Shown here one piece after another: positions 10,691-20,989 of a stretch of DNA of 64,000 nt. The position numbers and the translations under genes were made by a program. The notes under the pieces are model-generated. The model was not told the DNA's origin. It saw only the letters and a list, made by a program, of their open reading frames with translations, and searched no databases. This DNA is from Persicaria tinctoria. Taxonomy: Eukaryota; Streptophyta; Magnoliopsida; Caryophyllales; Polygonaceae. Position 1 is the first letter of the stretch. Every line of letters begins with the position of its first letter. The stretch covers positions 65,689,538-65,753,537 of the forward strand of contig JBANSL010000007.1 of NCBI GenBank assembly GCA_037127255.1, written 5' to 3'.

Positions 10691-11346
10691 TGGCCTGTTA
10701 AACCGACAGTTTCACAACCTTCGGGATGGACGGTTGTCGAGTCTGCAACTGGAGGTTTTCCCTAGGCGCCCTTCACAACTCCTCCTTGCAGCTCATAATA
10801 CGGGGCGACCTCATCTCCGTATGATACACCCAGATCTAGCTGAACAACCTTCCTTGCACTCATTACGAACACTTCTTAAATCAATTTCCCCAAATCACAA
10901 ATCCCCAATTTCTTAAATGAATCCCTCAAACCCTAACAATTTCAAATCTTCAAAATAATCAAATAAAAATCAATATAAAAGAGATTTGAGGGAAAAGAGT
11001 TTACCAAGAAATTGAAGGAATAATGGATTGAATCTATATATACTAAGAAGACAAGGGGTGGGGGAGGGTGAATGGGATGCTGGTGCTCGGTTCACCGTGG
11101 GTCTGGTGATCGTTTGAGGGCACACAATCGGCAAGGGAGGGCTGCCGACGAGGTGCGCGCGGAGCGCCGGTGCAAGAGAGAGGGCGAGGGATGGATTGGC
11201 GACAAACTCTAACACTAATAGGCGTTCTCACACGCATTAGCTCGTCCCTGTTGCAGCAATCTTGAAATCCGTCGGGATGATGTTGCCCACGTCGTATCTC
11301 GTCCTGAGCTTCACTATCACCCCCCGCCCTACATTGGCCACGTACA
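10691..11346. other. Unassigned; possible Helitron 5' end near 11033
   Basis: Beyond the LTR fragment there is a GC-richer patch with overlapping frames on the minus strand (11043-11378 and 10970-11215) that lack recognisable domains. At 11032 an A is followed by TCTATATATACTAAG, which resembles the 5' end of plant Helitrons. No 3' hairpin plus CTRR partner was identified, so this is only a pointer. Confidence 0.25.
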
Positions 11347-11523
11347 TCGTTTTTATGTATATTTTTTAGTGCTGACATCGTTTTTAGTTTGATATTATAT
11401 ATGTAGGTATATATGTATGCTTAAGTCCTTAAAATTGGTTTATTTTTTAGTGCTGACATCGTTTTTATGCGTATTTTTATTGCTGACATTGTTTTTATGT
11501 ATATTTTTTTAGTGCTGACATCC
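11347..11523 (+). repeat. Degenerate tandem repeat with TTAGTGCTGACATCG core
   Basis: Four imperfect units of about 30-60 bp, each with TTTTTATG(T/C)(G/A)TAT followed by a TTTAGTGCTGACAT-type core. No gene overlaps. Confidence 0.7.
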
Positions 11524-11736
11524 AATTCCTCCTACAATAGAGACATGCGTTTTACGTGTGGTGGATGTTCACATATTCATCAGTTTCATCCAGAATTTCC
11601 TCCTACAAATATTAAGGCTTGGAAAAAGGGAATTGTCATTAGACAAATGATGAGGCTGATATCAGCCTATAACTCGGTGGAAGTAACCCCTACAAACACG
11701 TATGATTGGACTTGACTCATTTACCTTTAAAGTTAT

Positions 11737-11945
11737 TCAATAACATCCTCTATGTTGATCACGCCAACTACCACTTGATGAGGTGGATATATTCAGGAAT
11801 TGGAGGAGAGTTCTCAATGTCCAAGTTATATGAAGAACAACCCCTATGCCGCTTCTTTGAAGGAGTCGCAGGACCTTTAGATGCCTGTTCATATATAGTT
11901 GCAAGTCCCTCCGAATCTTTCTGCATGTCAGCAAACAAAATTGTT
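11737..11945 (-). pseudogene. Possible further exon of the captured bZIP gene
   Basis: A minus-strand open stretch preceded by a splice-acceptor-like TTTGCTGACATGCAG. It starts KDSEGLATIYEQ, weakly reminiscent of the RDSxGL segment that follows the leucine zipper start in group-I bZIP proteins. It then continues with ASKGPATPSKKRHRG, which I do not recognise. It lies downstream of, and on the same strand as, the recognisable bZIP exons, so it may be the next exon or a piece of another gene. Confidence 0.3.
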
Positions 11946-12004
11946 ATAGCATATCCAATTAAAGGGCAAGAAACCAATAATATAATAAGGAATTAAACAA
12001 TTCT

Positions 12005-12140
12005 GCCGGTAACATTGTAAGCTGAGCAGAAAGTGTTGTTGCTCCATTTTGTAGCGCCAGGACCTTATGCACCAACTCTGATATGTATCTCACCTTTCAC
12101 TCCTTTGAGCGAGCAACAAATTGACGATTGGCCAATATCC
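12005..12140 (-). pseudogene. bZIP transcription factor fragment: basic region and start of zipper
   Basis: Minus-strand translation gives ILANRQFVARSKE, a stop, then KVRYISELVHKV and TTLSAQL. This matches the basic region plus zipper start of group-I plant bZIP factors (RF2a/VIP1/PosF21 type: N-x7-R with KR...ILANR...ARSKERK). The arginine codon after SKE is TGA (12097-12099), apparently CGA mutated. The invariant Asn-Arg pair is present but SAARS has become FVARS. A splice acceptor (ACCTTTAG) precedes the exon, and the intron interrupts the same Arg codon as in the upstream fragment. It is therefore a genomic, intron-bearing copy. It is non-functional because of the stop. Confidence 0.8.
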
Positions 12141-12258
12141 TAAAGGTTTGAAAATAATTTGATTAGAGAACTAATCCAAATATCCTATACTTTCAAACCA
12201 AATGTATCACTTAGATACCGTGTTTTCATACAATGAATAGAATGACTAAATTCAATAC

Positions 12259-12530
12259 CTCTTCACGCGTTTAGGATCGTTCACGGTAATCTCAGCAAGT
12301 TTCCGATTTGCCACAATCTTTCTAGCTCCACCCCATTGAAAATACCTTGGAGGTAATCCAATCCAAGACCTCTCGAATGCTCACCAGCCAAAACGTGGCC
12401 AGTAAGGGCACCGGTAGCAAAAGGTGGCAGGTTTGGAGAATCATCGTTGTGTTTGAGTTTTCCCATGAAGCTATCCATCGAAATGCTTGGCTTGCGCACG
12501 TACCTGCTATAGCTTTGCTCCAACACAATT
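12259..12530 (-). pseudogene. bZIP transcription factor fragment: N-terminal conserved motif to start of basic region
   Basis: One minus-strand frame reads SISMDSFMGKLKHNDDSPNL, close to the SMDxFMGxL...DDSPxLPPS motif that precedes the bZIP domain in RF2a/VIP1-like factors. Further on, another frame reads ARKIVANRKLAEITVNDPKR then VKR, matching KKIMANxKLAEIxxxDPKRxKR at the beginning of the basic region. The two frames are not in phase, so a frameshift lies near 12330-12350. The exon ends AAGAG|GT, splitting the Arg codon exactly where the next fragment resumes after a 118-bp intron. It is a captured or duplicated gene piece, not a working gene. Confidence 0.8.
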
Positions 12531-13353
12531 TTCTTAACAGTTATCTACACAGAAAGACATCACACCTACATCAGTCTCGCAGAATAAAACAGGCAGAACA
12601 AAAAACTATTTGACAGCTTTGGATGCCCCTTGTTTAAATGTTTGAGTACCGAATGTAAACAAAAAGAATTCGCATCAAAGAAGGGCACTTTACATGAGGT
12701 GTTCAATAATTGCACACTTTAGCTCCTACTTTAGGGGAGACCGATAATGGTATAGATTGACACATCATATCATTGGGTATATTTAGCTTTTTATTTATTT
12801 ATGGCACATACAACAATTTAGACACATTGGATCACGTAAAAATGCTCGAAAATGAGATGAGATACCATTTGGCAAGCAATTTAGAGAAGACTTTACATGA
12901 TACATAAAACTGCAGATCAAATAAGTAATACTGTACCATAACAAAACAAAATGGTAAGCAACAAAAACATAAAGACGATTTGAACTTTGCGAACTTGCAC
13001 CCAATATGTCAGATTCATAATAACATTCCTTAAGAGAGAAAAGAAAAGGCTCCCTCCAAATTCTATTTAGTGTGTGACAATGGTGACTATGCAAACATTT
13101 GTAATTATTAAATGAAACATTGTTTGGTTCAATGTTTAGAGAAGGAAGAATAATAAGATGATGATACGGAAATAAGCAATTGTATAATTGGGCACTCACC
13201 ACATCCATGTTCCATCCAACAGCAACATCTAGAGCTTCATCCTCCTACTTGATCTTACAAAAACTAACGATATATCATGAAGAACCCCAAACATAAAAAT
13301 CACTATTGGGATTGGTGTATTCTGGAAGAAACAAAATGCAGAATGTTACAAAC

Positions 13354-13531
13354 CTGCAGCCTGGGGTTGCACTCGATCTAGGAAAAAGTACTCGCCGGTC
13401 TCCATACTAAATAAATGCTCCACGGTAGCTGCTCCTACATAGTTAACGCATTTAGCTAGCCTTCTAGATGCTTGCTCCAATTTCTTTATCGTCTTTGGTG
13501 GGGCAATAGTTATAAGACCATCTTCAATGAT
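13354..13531 (-). pseudogene. Acetyl-CoA carboxylase exon fragment (biotin carboxylase domain)
   Basis: The minus-strand frame reads IIEDGLITIAPPKTIKKLEQ, then NYVGAATVEHLFSMETGEY. This closely matches the biotin carboxylase domain of plant homomeric acetyl-CoA carboxylase, the enzyme that makes malonyl-CoA in the cytosol. A short frameshift follows GEYFFL, after which CNPRLQ is read out of phase, directly before a GT donor. The exon boundary matches a natural NPRLQ|intron. The upstream acceptor CTGAGCAG is intact. The frameshift would block function. It lies 67 bp from the preceding ACCase exon and on the same strand as the bZIP pieces downstream. Confidence 0.88.
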
Positions 13532-13599
13532 CTGCTCAGTGGATAGATTTTCATATATTGTTTAAATGGAGATCAAGTAATTGAGAAGCTTAGTTTCAC

Positions 13600-13695
13600 C
13601 TTCTAATGCCGCCTCTGCACACAACAATCACGGCTATGCAAGGCTGCAACATTGCCATACAAGTCGCATAGTAACTGAACATCTAAGTGCCAACT
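13600..13695 (-). pseudogene. Acetyl-CoA carboxylase exon fragment, upstream exon
   Basis: Minus-strand translation gives [20 protein letters not shown] followed by DCCVQRRH, then a TAG (13603-13605) where the family has Gln, then Lys and a GT donor. This is the segment immediately before the exon at 13354-13531 in the biotin carboxylase domain. The 68-bp spacing intron is retained, so the copy came from genomic DNA rather than a processed transcript. No further ACCase exons were recognised upstream. Confidence 0.88.
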
Positions 13696-13756
13696 CTACA
13701 TAAGGTATCTATATCTAGGGTTAGTGTAGGCTCAATTCCAAGATATTAGTAAGAAC

Positions 13757-14790
13757 TTGGCAGAAACTATAAGCACAACTTCAAAGACCATGAAAGAAAA
13801 GAAGAGAGAGAACCTTTATAAAAGATCGAACCTTGGCAAAAGATCGAACCTTGGACCTTCAATCATTTACATAATCTTCATTATTGGAGTACCAAAAAGT
13901 TGTAATTTTAGAAAGAAACGGAATTTGAAACAATTGAAGGCTAGTTTCTCCAACCTCACCTATGCGGCAGGGCTGTCATTGTCTCCTTCCGGCTCTTCCT
14001 CCCTACAACGCCTTCGTTTGCAAGGATTATCTCAACTGTAGGCAAAGAAAGATCGACAACCCCAACAATACTGTGGTCGTCGTCTCTAGGACGGAAAGTA
14101 GAGAAGAAAATTGAAGATGTGATGACACCAATTGAAGAAGAGGAAGATCTACACTACTAAAATCGACCTTACCGAAACCCTAAAAATTCAGAAACAAGAA
14201 ATCGGACGACAGCGTGGAGATTGGAGAAAGGGGGATCATAGAAAGGGGGTTAGGAGTTAGAGAAGGAAGAAAAAAAAAATGGCACCATTCATCCTCCGTG
14301 GAACCGACGATGGCAAAGAAAGCTACAAGGCCGAGTATTGAGGGAGGAGTGGAGAACGTGGGAGGCCGAGCAAGAGGAGAACGTGGGAGGCATCGTAAAA
14401 TAATCGTTTCCACACAGGCGCCACATTGGAATGAGCAAGAGAGATAATTGAGGAACGCTCTTCCCGCGTTTGACATCTATAATGAAGCTCTCTTGTGAAG
14501 CTACGTAGGAACAAATTGCTTCTACTTATAGGTTTGTTTTGTCTTCTACTTGACGAACAAGAGCAAATCCATCTCTTCACAATAATTTTTATTTGTGTAT
14601 GGGCCTTAGTAACGTTGGGCTTGGTGTCGGTATGTTTCAATGAAGCTCTCTTGTGAAGCCATAGTGATGTACATTTCTTAAGTTATTAATGTTATATCGA
14701 CTCTAACCGCCGCTCGCTACCATCACTCGCATCCACCACTCACCTTATTGCAAGAGGTCGCTGAGGTCGCAACCATCTCTTCCACCGTGC
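13757..14790. other. Unassigned sequence upstream of the captured exons
   Basis: It includes GA-rich and TC-rich open frames without domains (13757-14041, 14180-14476) and two direct copies of TGAAGCTCTCTTGTGAAGC (about 14482 and 14640). The second is extended by CATAGTGATGTAC and is mirrored at 9697-9730. From 14697 the sequence is the dispersed repeat also seen at 8206-8480. No complete terminal inverted repeat was found around the captured exons. Confidence 0.4.
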
Positions 14791-14795
14791 ATGAG
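14791..14795 (+). other. Target site duplication ATGAG (left copy)
   Basis: ATGAG directly precedes the LTR start TGATAGC and reappears at 16206-16210. The uninterrupted repeat at about 8395-8400 has a single ATGAG at the matching position. Confidence 0.92.
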
Positions 14796-16205
14796 TGATA
14801 GCATGCATTTAGGTAGGCATAATATGTTGCATTTAGCTTAGTTAAGATGCATATCATGCATGATTTAAGTAGAATTTGCATATTTGCTCTCTATGTTGGT
14901 GGAGTCGGAATCTACATGCTTTTATTGATTATTTCAGGTAATGGTGGATCCGAGGAGGAGACATGAATTGATAACGCATTAGATGAGAATGCCTAGTTGA
15001 TCGAAGAAGCTTACATGAAGATATCAAGAGGTCGTGAGAAGAAGAAGCGAACCTAAACGAAGAACAAGTCTGCAGAAGTTGTCGCCAGACATGCTGAACT
15101 TGTTTTGCACTTTCTGGAGGCCTCGGTTGTCCGATCGACTATTATGACCATGCGTTGGAAAGCTCTTTCAGAGAGCTACAACTTTCATGTTGACGTCGAG
15201 AGCTGATTCAGGACGGATTTTCCGTGAAAGACCAATGCAGCGGCCGCCGCATGGTGTGCAGCGGCCGCCGCCAGGGACGAGGCAAAAATAAATCTGATGC
15301 TGCGGCCGCCGCATCTGCCGTCAGCGCATAACGCGTCATTTTGATTAAAAAAACCCTAGATGCTTTTTAGTTTTTGTTTATGGCCGACTTTGGGATCTTT
15401 AATAAGGCCACTTTTTAGTTATTTTTGGATAACTTCTATTCTATCAGACGATTGGAGAGAGAGAGAGCGATGTTCTCCATGGGCGGCTAAACTCTCTTCG
15501 TTCTACTTGCAATTTGAAGCTTTATTTGGATTGATTGTGAGTTTCTGAATCTTGTTCCTTATTTCCTATATTTGAATGCTTCAACTTCTTTGTGCTTGAT
15601 TGTTTATTGTTTTGTTCTATCTTGTCTGGCCAACTAGTTAGATCAATTCAATTGCTAGGGTTTTGTAGATTCCTGATTGCGAACCTTAACCCAAGTGGCA
15701 AACTTATCCCTTTAGGGCTGATTGAACTAATTGGATAGGTAGGAAGTTGGATGTGTTGTTAAATCCCTCTTTAGGGACTGCAAATACCTTGGTTAATCTC
15801 TGGTCTTAAAGCTATCAATTGGGTTAAATCCTTCTTTAGGGATTGTTCGATTGATAAGGGTTTCTAGGACTGATTGGACTAGTAACTATATTAGGTCGGG
15901 ACAAGGGCATTCATAGGAACCCTAAAAGGACAAGAGAAAGTTATAATATCAATTCAACCAAATAAAGTGGATTGTTGTAGGTAGAGCGATCTTCTCTAAA
16001 TTGTTTTGCATCAATCTGTTTATAGTTTATTTTGCTTTCTTTCTTGTTTCAATCACCAAAACCCCCCTTTCTACTAATTGGTAAATACACATTGCTAAGA
16101 AATACTTGTTTCTCTGTGTGATCGACCTCTTACTTGCTTGCTATACTAGTTTGTAGGTTTGAGTTTTATTTTGATACGGTTTATGCGACTAAAAATCGTT
16201 CATCA
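14796..16205 (+). mobile_element. Solo LTR of a Gypsy-type retrotransposon, copy 2
   Basis: 1,410 bp, ends TG...CA, flanked by ATGAG on both sides. It is homologous along its length to the solo LTR at 1788-3248, including GCATGCATTTAGGTAGGCAT, the GGTTAAATCCTTCTTTAGGGA block and the terminal ATCGACCTCTTACTTG. The GC-rich word block here is shorter (15237-15325) and uses a different word version. The insertion interrupts a dispersed repeat whose intact copy is at 8206-8480. Confidence 0.93.
15237..15325 (+). repeat. GC-rich word block (GCGGCCGCCGC x3)
   Basis: Three copies of GCGGCCGCCGC occupy the place where the sister LTR has six copies of GCGCCCGCCGC. The flanking LTR sequence is nearly identical in both. 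Confidence 0.88.
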
Positions 16206-16210
16206 ATGAG
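16206..16210 (+). other. Target site duplication ATGAG (right copy)
   Basis: The right-hand copy of the 5-bp duplication of the solo LTR 14796-16205. Confidence 0.92.
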
Positions 16211-16278
16211 GTCGCCGAGGAAGCCCATGTCGATGCCCCTAATTTTCAAAAATATAAATATTTGGATTAATTACGAAA

Positions 16279-16809
16279 TCATCTCCTAATTTTCAAAAAT
16301 CTCAATGATCTCATATTGATTGACAATTTATGGTTCCCATATCTGCCTCCCTTCTTGTGCCGGTAGACCGTGCCGCAGAAGTTGCACTTGGCGGCGCAAC
16401 TCGTTTCCTCCCAAGCCGGCTCCCTAGGCCCCTTCGTGAGCCAATACTTGAAAGTAGCGGCTTGAACTTCCACCGTAGTAATAGGGTCACCATCGCCCGG
16501 AGTTCCTTGGCTCCATTCGGCGGGGAACCCGGACTCTTGGGTCGGAATCGTCGGAGTTCCGGCTTTGGGGTTCCCCTCGGGCTCGGCCTCCTCCTTCTCC
16601 ATGATCTCGTCGACGTGGTCGGCTAGGAGAGCATCATCTTGACGATGTTGGGATCCGCTCGCCCTCGAGACCGATGCACTTCGCCGAAGGCTTGGTGCCG
16701 CCGCCGCCGCCGGATTCGAGCCGCCTCCTCCAACACTCGGGGTCGATGAAGATGGGGCTCCACTTACACTCTTGCGACCCCGGATAATTCGGTTGAAGAC
16801 ACCCGACAT
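16279..16809 (-). pseudogene. hAT-type transposase N-terminus with a broken BED zinc finger
   Basis: The frame begins MSGVFNRI and has a low-complexity Ser/Pro/Ala region (to about residue 55) and an acidic segment. It then has KYWLTKGPREPAWEE followed by CNFCGTVYRHKKGGRYGNHK: the CxxC half and the conserved YGNxK of the BED finger of plant hAT transposases. The expected terminal His/Cys pair is missing. The frame runs instead into the dispersed AT-rich repeat (16220-16320) and stops. The rest of the transposase (RNase H-like and dimerisation domains) is absent. The 3' junction makes this a truncated gene. A second BED fragment lies at 20990-21238 on the same strand. Confidence 0.72.
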
Positions 16810-17245
16810 TTTGAATTTAATAGATTTAGGAGATGTAAGAGAGAGATTAGGAAACCGGGATTACGAGAGACAAGATCGAGCGATTAGAGAGATGAAGATA
16901 AGATTAGAGGAGATGAGTGAGGTGTGGGTTGGAAATGGGAGGGAAAGGGGATATTTATAGGGACAAACCGACCTAATCGGCTCGTTACCGACCATTGGGC
17001 AACGGTCAACCCGCCGGGTCCAACGGTCGACCCGGCGGGTCTGACCGTTGGAACTAGCCGTTGCCCTTTGAATTTTTTTTAAAATTTTTTTTGGGTGTTG
17101 TTTGGCTACTTGTTAACTATTTTAACTTGTAATTAAATTTATATGTCAATTTTCCAATTAATTTTATTGAGTTTTTTTTATTTTTCGAACATTTTAAATG
17201 TAATATATAATGTTTAGGTAATTTTTTCTAAGTTGTTAGGTAATT
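16810..17245 (-). other. 5' flank of the BED gene with GC-rich palindromes
   Basis: Upstream (minus sense) of the BED frame are GA-rich leader sequence and a block with CCCGCCGGGTC and its inverse GACCCGGCGGGTC (16990-17045), next to GCCGTTGCC-type words. The same palindromic words recur at 21415-21445 upstream of the other BED frame, so the two fragments share a related hAT-like 5' region. AT-rich DNA follows to the LINE target site. Confidence 0.5.
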
Positions 17246-17262
17246 AGTAAAAACATTAGCTT
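17246..17262 (+). other. LINE target site duplication (left copy, 17 bp)
   Basis: AGTAAAAACATTAGCTT here is repeated exactly at 20781-20797 just after the poly(A) run. Confidence 0.93.
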
Positions 17263-17289
17263 CAACACATACTTACAACCTTCCCCAAT

Positions 17290-18741
17290 ATGATAACCCA
17301 TAACGGTGCATTCTCTTCCTCGGACCACTGCCCAATTTCTATTTCGTTCTCCGATGAGTCCGCAATTAAAGCCCCACCGTTCAAATTTGAGAACATTTGG
17401 CTAATGAGGAAAGACTTTCGCAATATAGTTAAACAATCATGGAGGGCGGCCTGTCCGGGCTCGTCTATGTTTCAGTTAATGTTTAAACATAAAATACCGA
17501 AAAGAAGGGCAAAAGAATGGAATAAAATGAACTTTGGGAATATTTTCCGTCAACTAAAGGAGGTGGAATCGGAGCTCCTGCTCATCCAGTCCACGGGATT
17601 ACAGTCAAACCCCCAAGCATACCAAACAAAGGAAAAACGCTTGATCTTGAAGCGAGATAAGCTTCTTCTTTTCCAAAAATCATACTGGAGTCAAAGGGCA
17701 AAGACGAAACATCTCAAACTTTCGGACTCAAACACGGGTTACTTCCACCGAGTAGCATCAGGACGGCGACACAGGAAACAAATTCAAAACATTACCTCAA
17801 CAAGCGGAACGTTGATTGTGGGCGAGGAGAATGTCCGAAATGAGATCAAAAGACATTTTGAAAATAGGTTTAAAAAAGCGCCAATAGATGAAGGACTGAT
17901 GTATGATCTCTTGGACCTAATTCAACCTGCCATATCGACAGAGAAAAACAATTTCATTATTACCCTTCCGTCGAACCTAGAGATTAAAACGACGGTGTTT
18001 AGCCTAGGAAGGAACAAGTCACCGGGTCCGGATGGCTTTAGAGCGGAATTCTATACCAAATATTGGGACATTGTCGGGAAATCAGTAATCTGTGCGGTCA
18101 ACGGATTTTTCCACTCTGGAAGAATTCTCCGCCAAATAAATCATACTTTTATCTCAATGCTCCCGAAAACGGATAATCCAACATCTACCAGTCATTACAG
18201 GCCCATTAGTCTATGCTCTAATATTTACAAAATAATTTCCAAGATATTGACTGATAGACTAAAAAAGGTAATCGGGAAACTCATACACCCACTACAAGGA
18301 GCCTTTGTGGCAGATCGGGCAATTCAGGACAATGTCCTCATTGCCCATGAAATTTTCCACTCCTACAGAAGTCGTAAAGGTCACGAAGGCTGGCTTGCAA
18401 TAAAGTTAGACATGGAAAAATCATACGATAGGGTAGACTGGCACTTCCTTAAAAGTGTGCTTCTCAGATTTGGGTTTCATGATACTTTCATTTCATGGAT
18501 TATGGAATGCATCACAACCGTCTCCTTCTCCGTACTAGTAAACAATGGCCCTACAGATATGTTCATTCCATCCCGTGGGATTCGTCAGGGGGATCCTCTT
18601 TCCCCATTCTTATTTCTCCTCGGTGCAGAGGTTCTGGCACGAAAGCTTAGTGCGGAAGCAAGCATAGAACGATCTCTCATTGGATTTCTGATCGGACAAA
18701 ACGACCGCGTATTCCTTTTCTCTCTTTCGCAGACGACATGA
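17290..18741 (+). pseudogene. LINE reverse transcriptase, first part
   Basis: A 483-codon open stretch. It starts with the SDHCPIS end of an AP-endonuclease-like domain (residues 11-17). The RT region follows: GRNKSPGPDGFRAEFY (about 236-251), HYRPISLCSNIYKIISKIL, LQGAFVADRAIQDN, then AIKLDMEKSYDRVDW with the first catalytic Asp, and SRGIRQGDPLSPFLF. A single-base frameshift near 18700-18720 throws the frame off just before the second catalytic motif. FADD is read in the next frame at 18726-18737. The start codon is only the first Met after the truncation, so the real start is lost. Confidence 0.9.
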
Positions 18742-19025
18742 TCATCTTCTGTAAAGGGAGCGTGGAGGCGGGTTGTAGAGTAAAAGCAATAATAGACTCG
18801 TACTGCAAAGTGTCAGGCCAGAAGGTTAATTATCATAAATCAAGCTTCCAACCATCTCCAGGGATTACAGATCATAAGATTCTTGAATTACATAATTGCC
18901 TCAACATCACAAACGAAAAATCATTAGAGAAGTATTTGGGTTGTTCTATTATTAATGGTAGGGTCACCAACAACTGGCGAAGTGGAGGGCCAATGCGCTT
19001 TCCCAACAGGGCCGAGCAACGCTGA
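18738..19025 (+). pseudogene. LINE reverse transcriptase, continuation in a second frame
   Basis: Directly after FADD (18726-18737) the frame continues MIIFCKGS, then SYCKVSGQKVNYHKSSF and LGCSIINGR, the thumb side of a plant L1 RT. It ends at a stop after a further frameshift. Between 19026 and 19770 homology continues in changing frames with stops (for example ISWDRICKPKQFGGLGIRKS near 19160-19215), so that stretch is degenerate LINE coding sequence. Confidence 0.85.
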
Positions 19026-19769
19026 TTAATTCTAACCTTTCGGCCAAACCGTTGCATGTAATGCAGAACTTCATGCTCCCTGCTGCTATACATAAAGAAC
19101 TCGACCAAATAAATCGCTCTTTCTTCTGGAACAAGGATCTATAATATCGGCCGTTAATCAGTTGGGATAGGATATGTAAACCTAAGCAGTTTGGCGGGTT
19201 GGGAATCCGCAAATCTGGAGAAATGAATACTGCACTTCAAATGAAACTTCTGTGGAAAATTATGGCAGAACCCAATAATATTTGGGTAACCCTAATCAGA
19301 CATAAATACCTACGCTCCTCAAGTATTCTCGATTACAAAAGGTCAGGATCTTGCTCCTGACAGTGGACTAAGCTAGCTAACTTGATTGAAAAGTTTAAAG
19401 CAGGACTTATTTGGTCGGTAGGAGATGGACGCACAATTAAATTCTGGACGGATAATTGGATTTCAACCTCCTCCATACAGTCCCGGAACAATCCCCTCCA
19501 GGGGTACGATAAGAATGAGACCGTTAGTAATTACATTATGGGGGGGGAAATGGTGAACTGAGAAGCTGCAAACTGTCCTGCCAAGCAACATCATCAACGA
19601 AATTTTAGATATTCCTCTACCAACATCAAACGTCCAAGACCGTCTCTACTGGTGGCCGGATAGGGAAAGATGGTTTACTACAACAAGCGCTTACAAACTG
19701 AGAACAACTCAATCTGATTCTACGTCCGACAGGAATGCTTGGATCTGGAAGACTCATGTTCCCCCAAAG

Positions 19770-20729
19770 GTGAAGAATTTCTTATGGAAGATTGCACAGA
19801 ATGGCTTGCCCACGGCGGTTCGCCTATCCTGTAGGGGGGCGGCGGTTCCAAATACTTGCTCACTATGCAACATGGCTCCCGAGGACGAGACACACCTGTT
19901 CCTGGAATGCCCCTTCACAAGAAAATTGTACCTACTTCCTAGTCGGGAACAAACAACAATAGCCGGTTTGATCAGCCAATACCGGGATTTCAGACCCATC
20001 CTTTCTTATCTAGGGCGTAGCCTAAACCAGACGGGTATGGCTGACTTCGCATTCACTTGGTGGACTACTTGGTATACACGGAATCAACACTTGTTTCAAC
20101 AAGCAACTATACCCGAACACCAGAAAGTCCTCCAGCTAGTCAGAACACACAAAGAAAACTGGAAAAGAACGTCCGTAGGGGAAGAAGAAGGTAATGACAC
20201 TAATCGTCCTGCAACATGGGTCTGTCACGGAAAATCCGACAAACAAAGGCCGATTAAATGGCGCAAACCTCAGATCGGCTGGTTCAAACTCAATTTCGAT
20301 GGATCCACTTTAACCAACGGGGACAGTACGGAAGGTATCATTGTTAGGGACTGGAATGGTCGGTATGTTGCTATAGAGAACAAATTTCTAGGAAAACAGC
20401 TACCTATCAAAGCAGAAGCCCTCGCCCTTAAATTGGGGATCCAGAAAGTATTACAAGTTCGTATTGACAAAATCCAAATTGAAGGAGACTGTAAAATAAT
20501 CATAGACTATCTAAATAAGAAATCCAAATGTCCTTGGGAGATTGAACTGATTCTCTCTGATACTCAAATTCTATTATCAACTATAAAAGAGGTAGGATAC
20601 GCTCACGTACCTCGTATGGGCAATAGAGTGGCTGATAAGGTTGCACACCTTTGCCACTCCGCCCGAGGTAGTGATATTTCCAACAACCCAGGTCTTAATG
20701 ACCTCATCCGCAAGGATGCTGCCGGGTAG
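19770..20729 (+). pseudogene. LINE C-terminus: zf-RVT and RNase H-like domain
   Basis: A 319-codon open stretch. Residues 1-50 hold the zinc-binding zf-RVT motif CSLCNMAPEDETHLFLECPF after MKNFLWKIAQNGLPT. Residues 170-305 form the plant-type RNase H domain, with the acidic residues in FDGST, KAEALAL, EGDCK and VADKVAH all present. The tail ends just before the poly(A) signal. Frame and stop suggest this part is still intact, but the upstream frame is broken. Confidence 0.9.
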
Positions 20730-20757
20730 GGATATCCCACCCGAATTTTTTCCTAAT

Positions 20758-20780
20758 AAAAAAAAAAAAAAAAAAAAAAA
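20758..20780 (+). other. LINE poly(A) tail
   Basis: A run of about 23 A directly before the right 17-bp target duplication, with CCTAATAAA immediately upstream. Confidence 0.95.
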
Positions 20781-20797
20781 AGTAAAAACATTAGCTT
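20781..20797 (+). other. LINE target site duplication (right copy)
   Basis: An exact copy of 17246-17262, adjoining the poly(A) tail. Confidence 0.93.
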
Positions 20798-20989
20798 ATA
20801 AAACACTATTCTTTGAATCATTCAAACACAAGTTTATTGTAAACTGAAAGTCGAATACACGCTCACAAATCACGACTCACATTCACCGATTCACATAACA
20901 TAAAAACTTAAAAACATAAAGCATAAACTTACTACATTACTACAATACTCACTACTTAGGATTAAGACTTAGGACTTAGGAATACTAGA

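Larger units (their letters stand above)
17263..20780 (+). mobile_element. 5'-truncated L1-type LINE with poly(A) tail
   Basis: A 3.5-kb insertion bounded by a 17-bp target duplication, with an AATAAA-like signal and a run of about 23 A at 20758-20780. Coding order on the plus strand is end of the endonuclease (SDHCPISISF at the start), reverse transcriptase, zf-RVT and RNase H. The 5' part (ORF1 and most of the endonuclease) is missing, as is usual for LINEs that stop early during target-primed reverse transcription. It carries a frameshift at about 18700 and several stops at 19025-19770, so it is dead. Confidence 0.93.

Noticed and set aside
11043..11378. 111-codon minus-strand frame
   Set aside because: Arg/Pro/Ser-rich, with another frame open on the same stretch; no family recognised and no splice or promoter evidence.
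13200..13250. Further ACCase exon (minus strand DEALDVAVGWNMDV)
   Set aside because: It faintly resembles the AAQVAVGMGIP segment, but too few residues agree and the expected preceding motif is absent.
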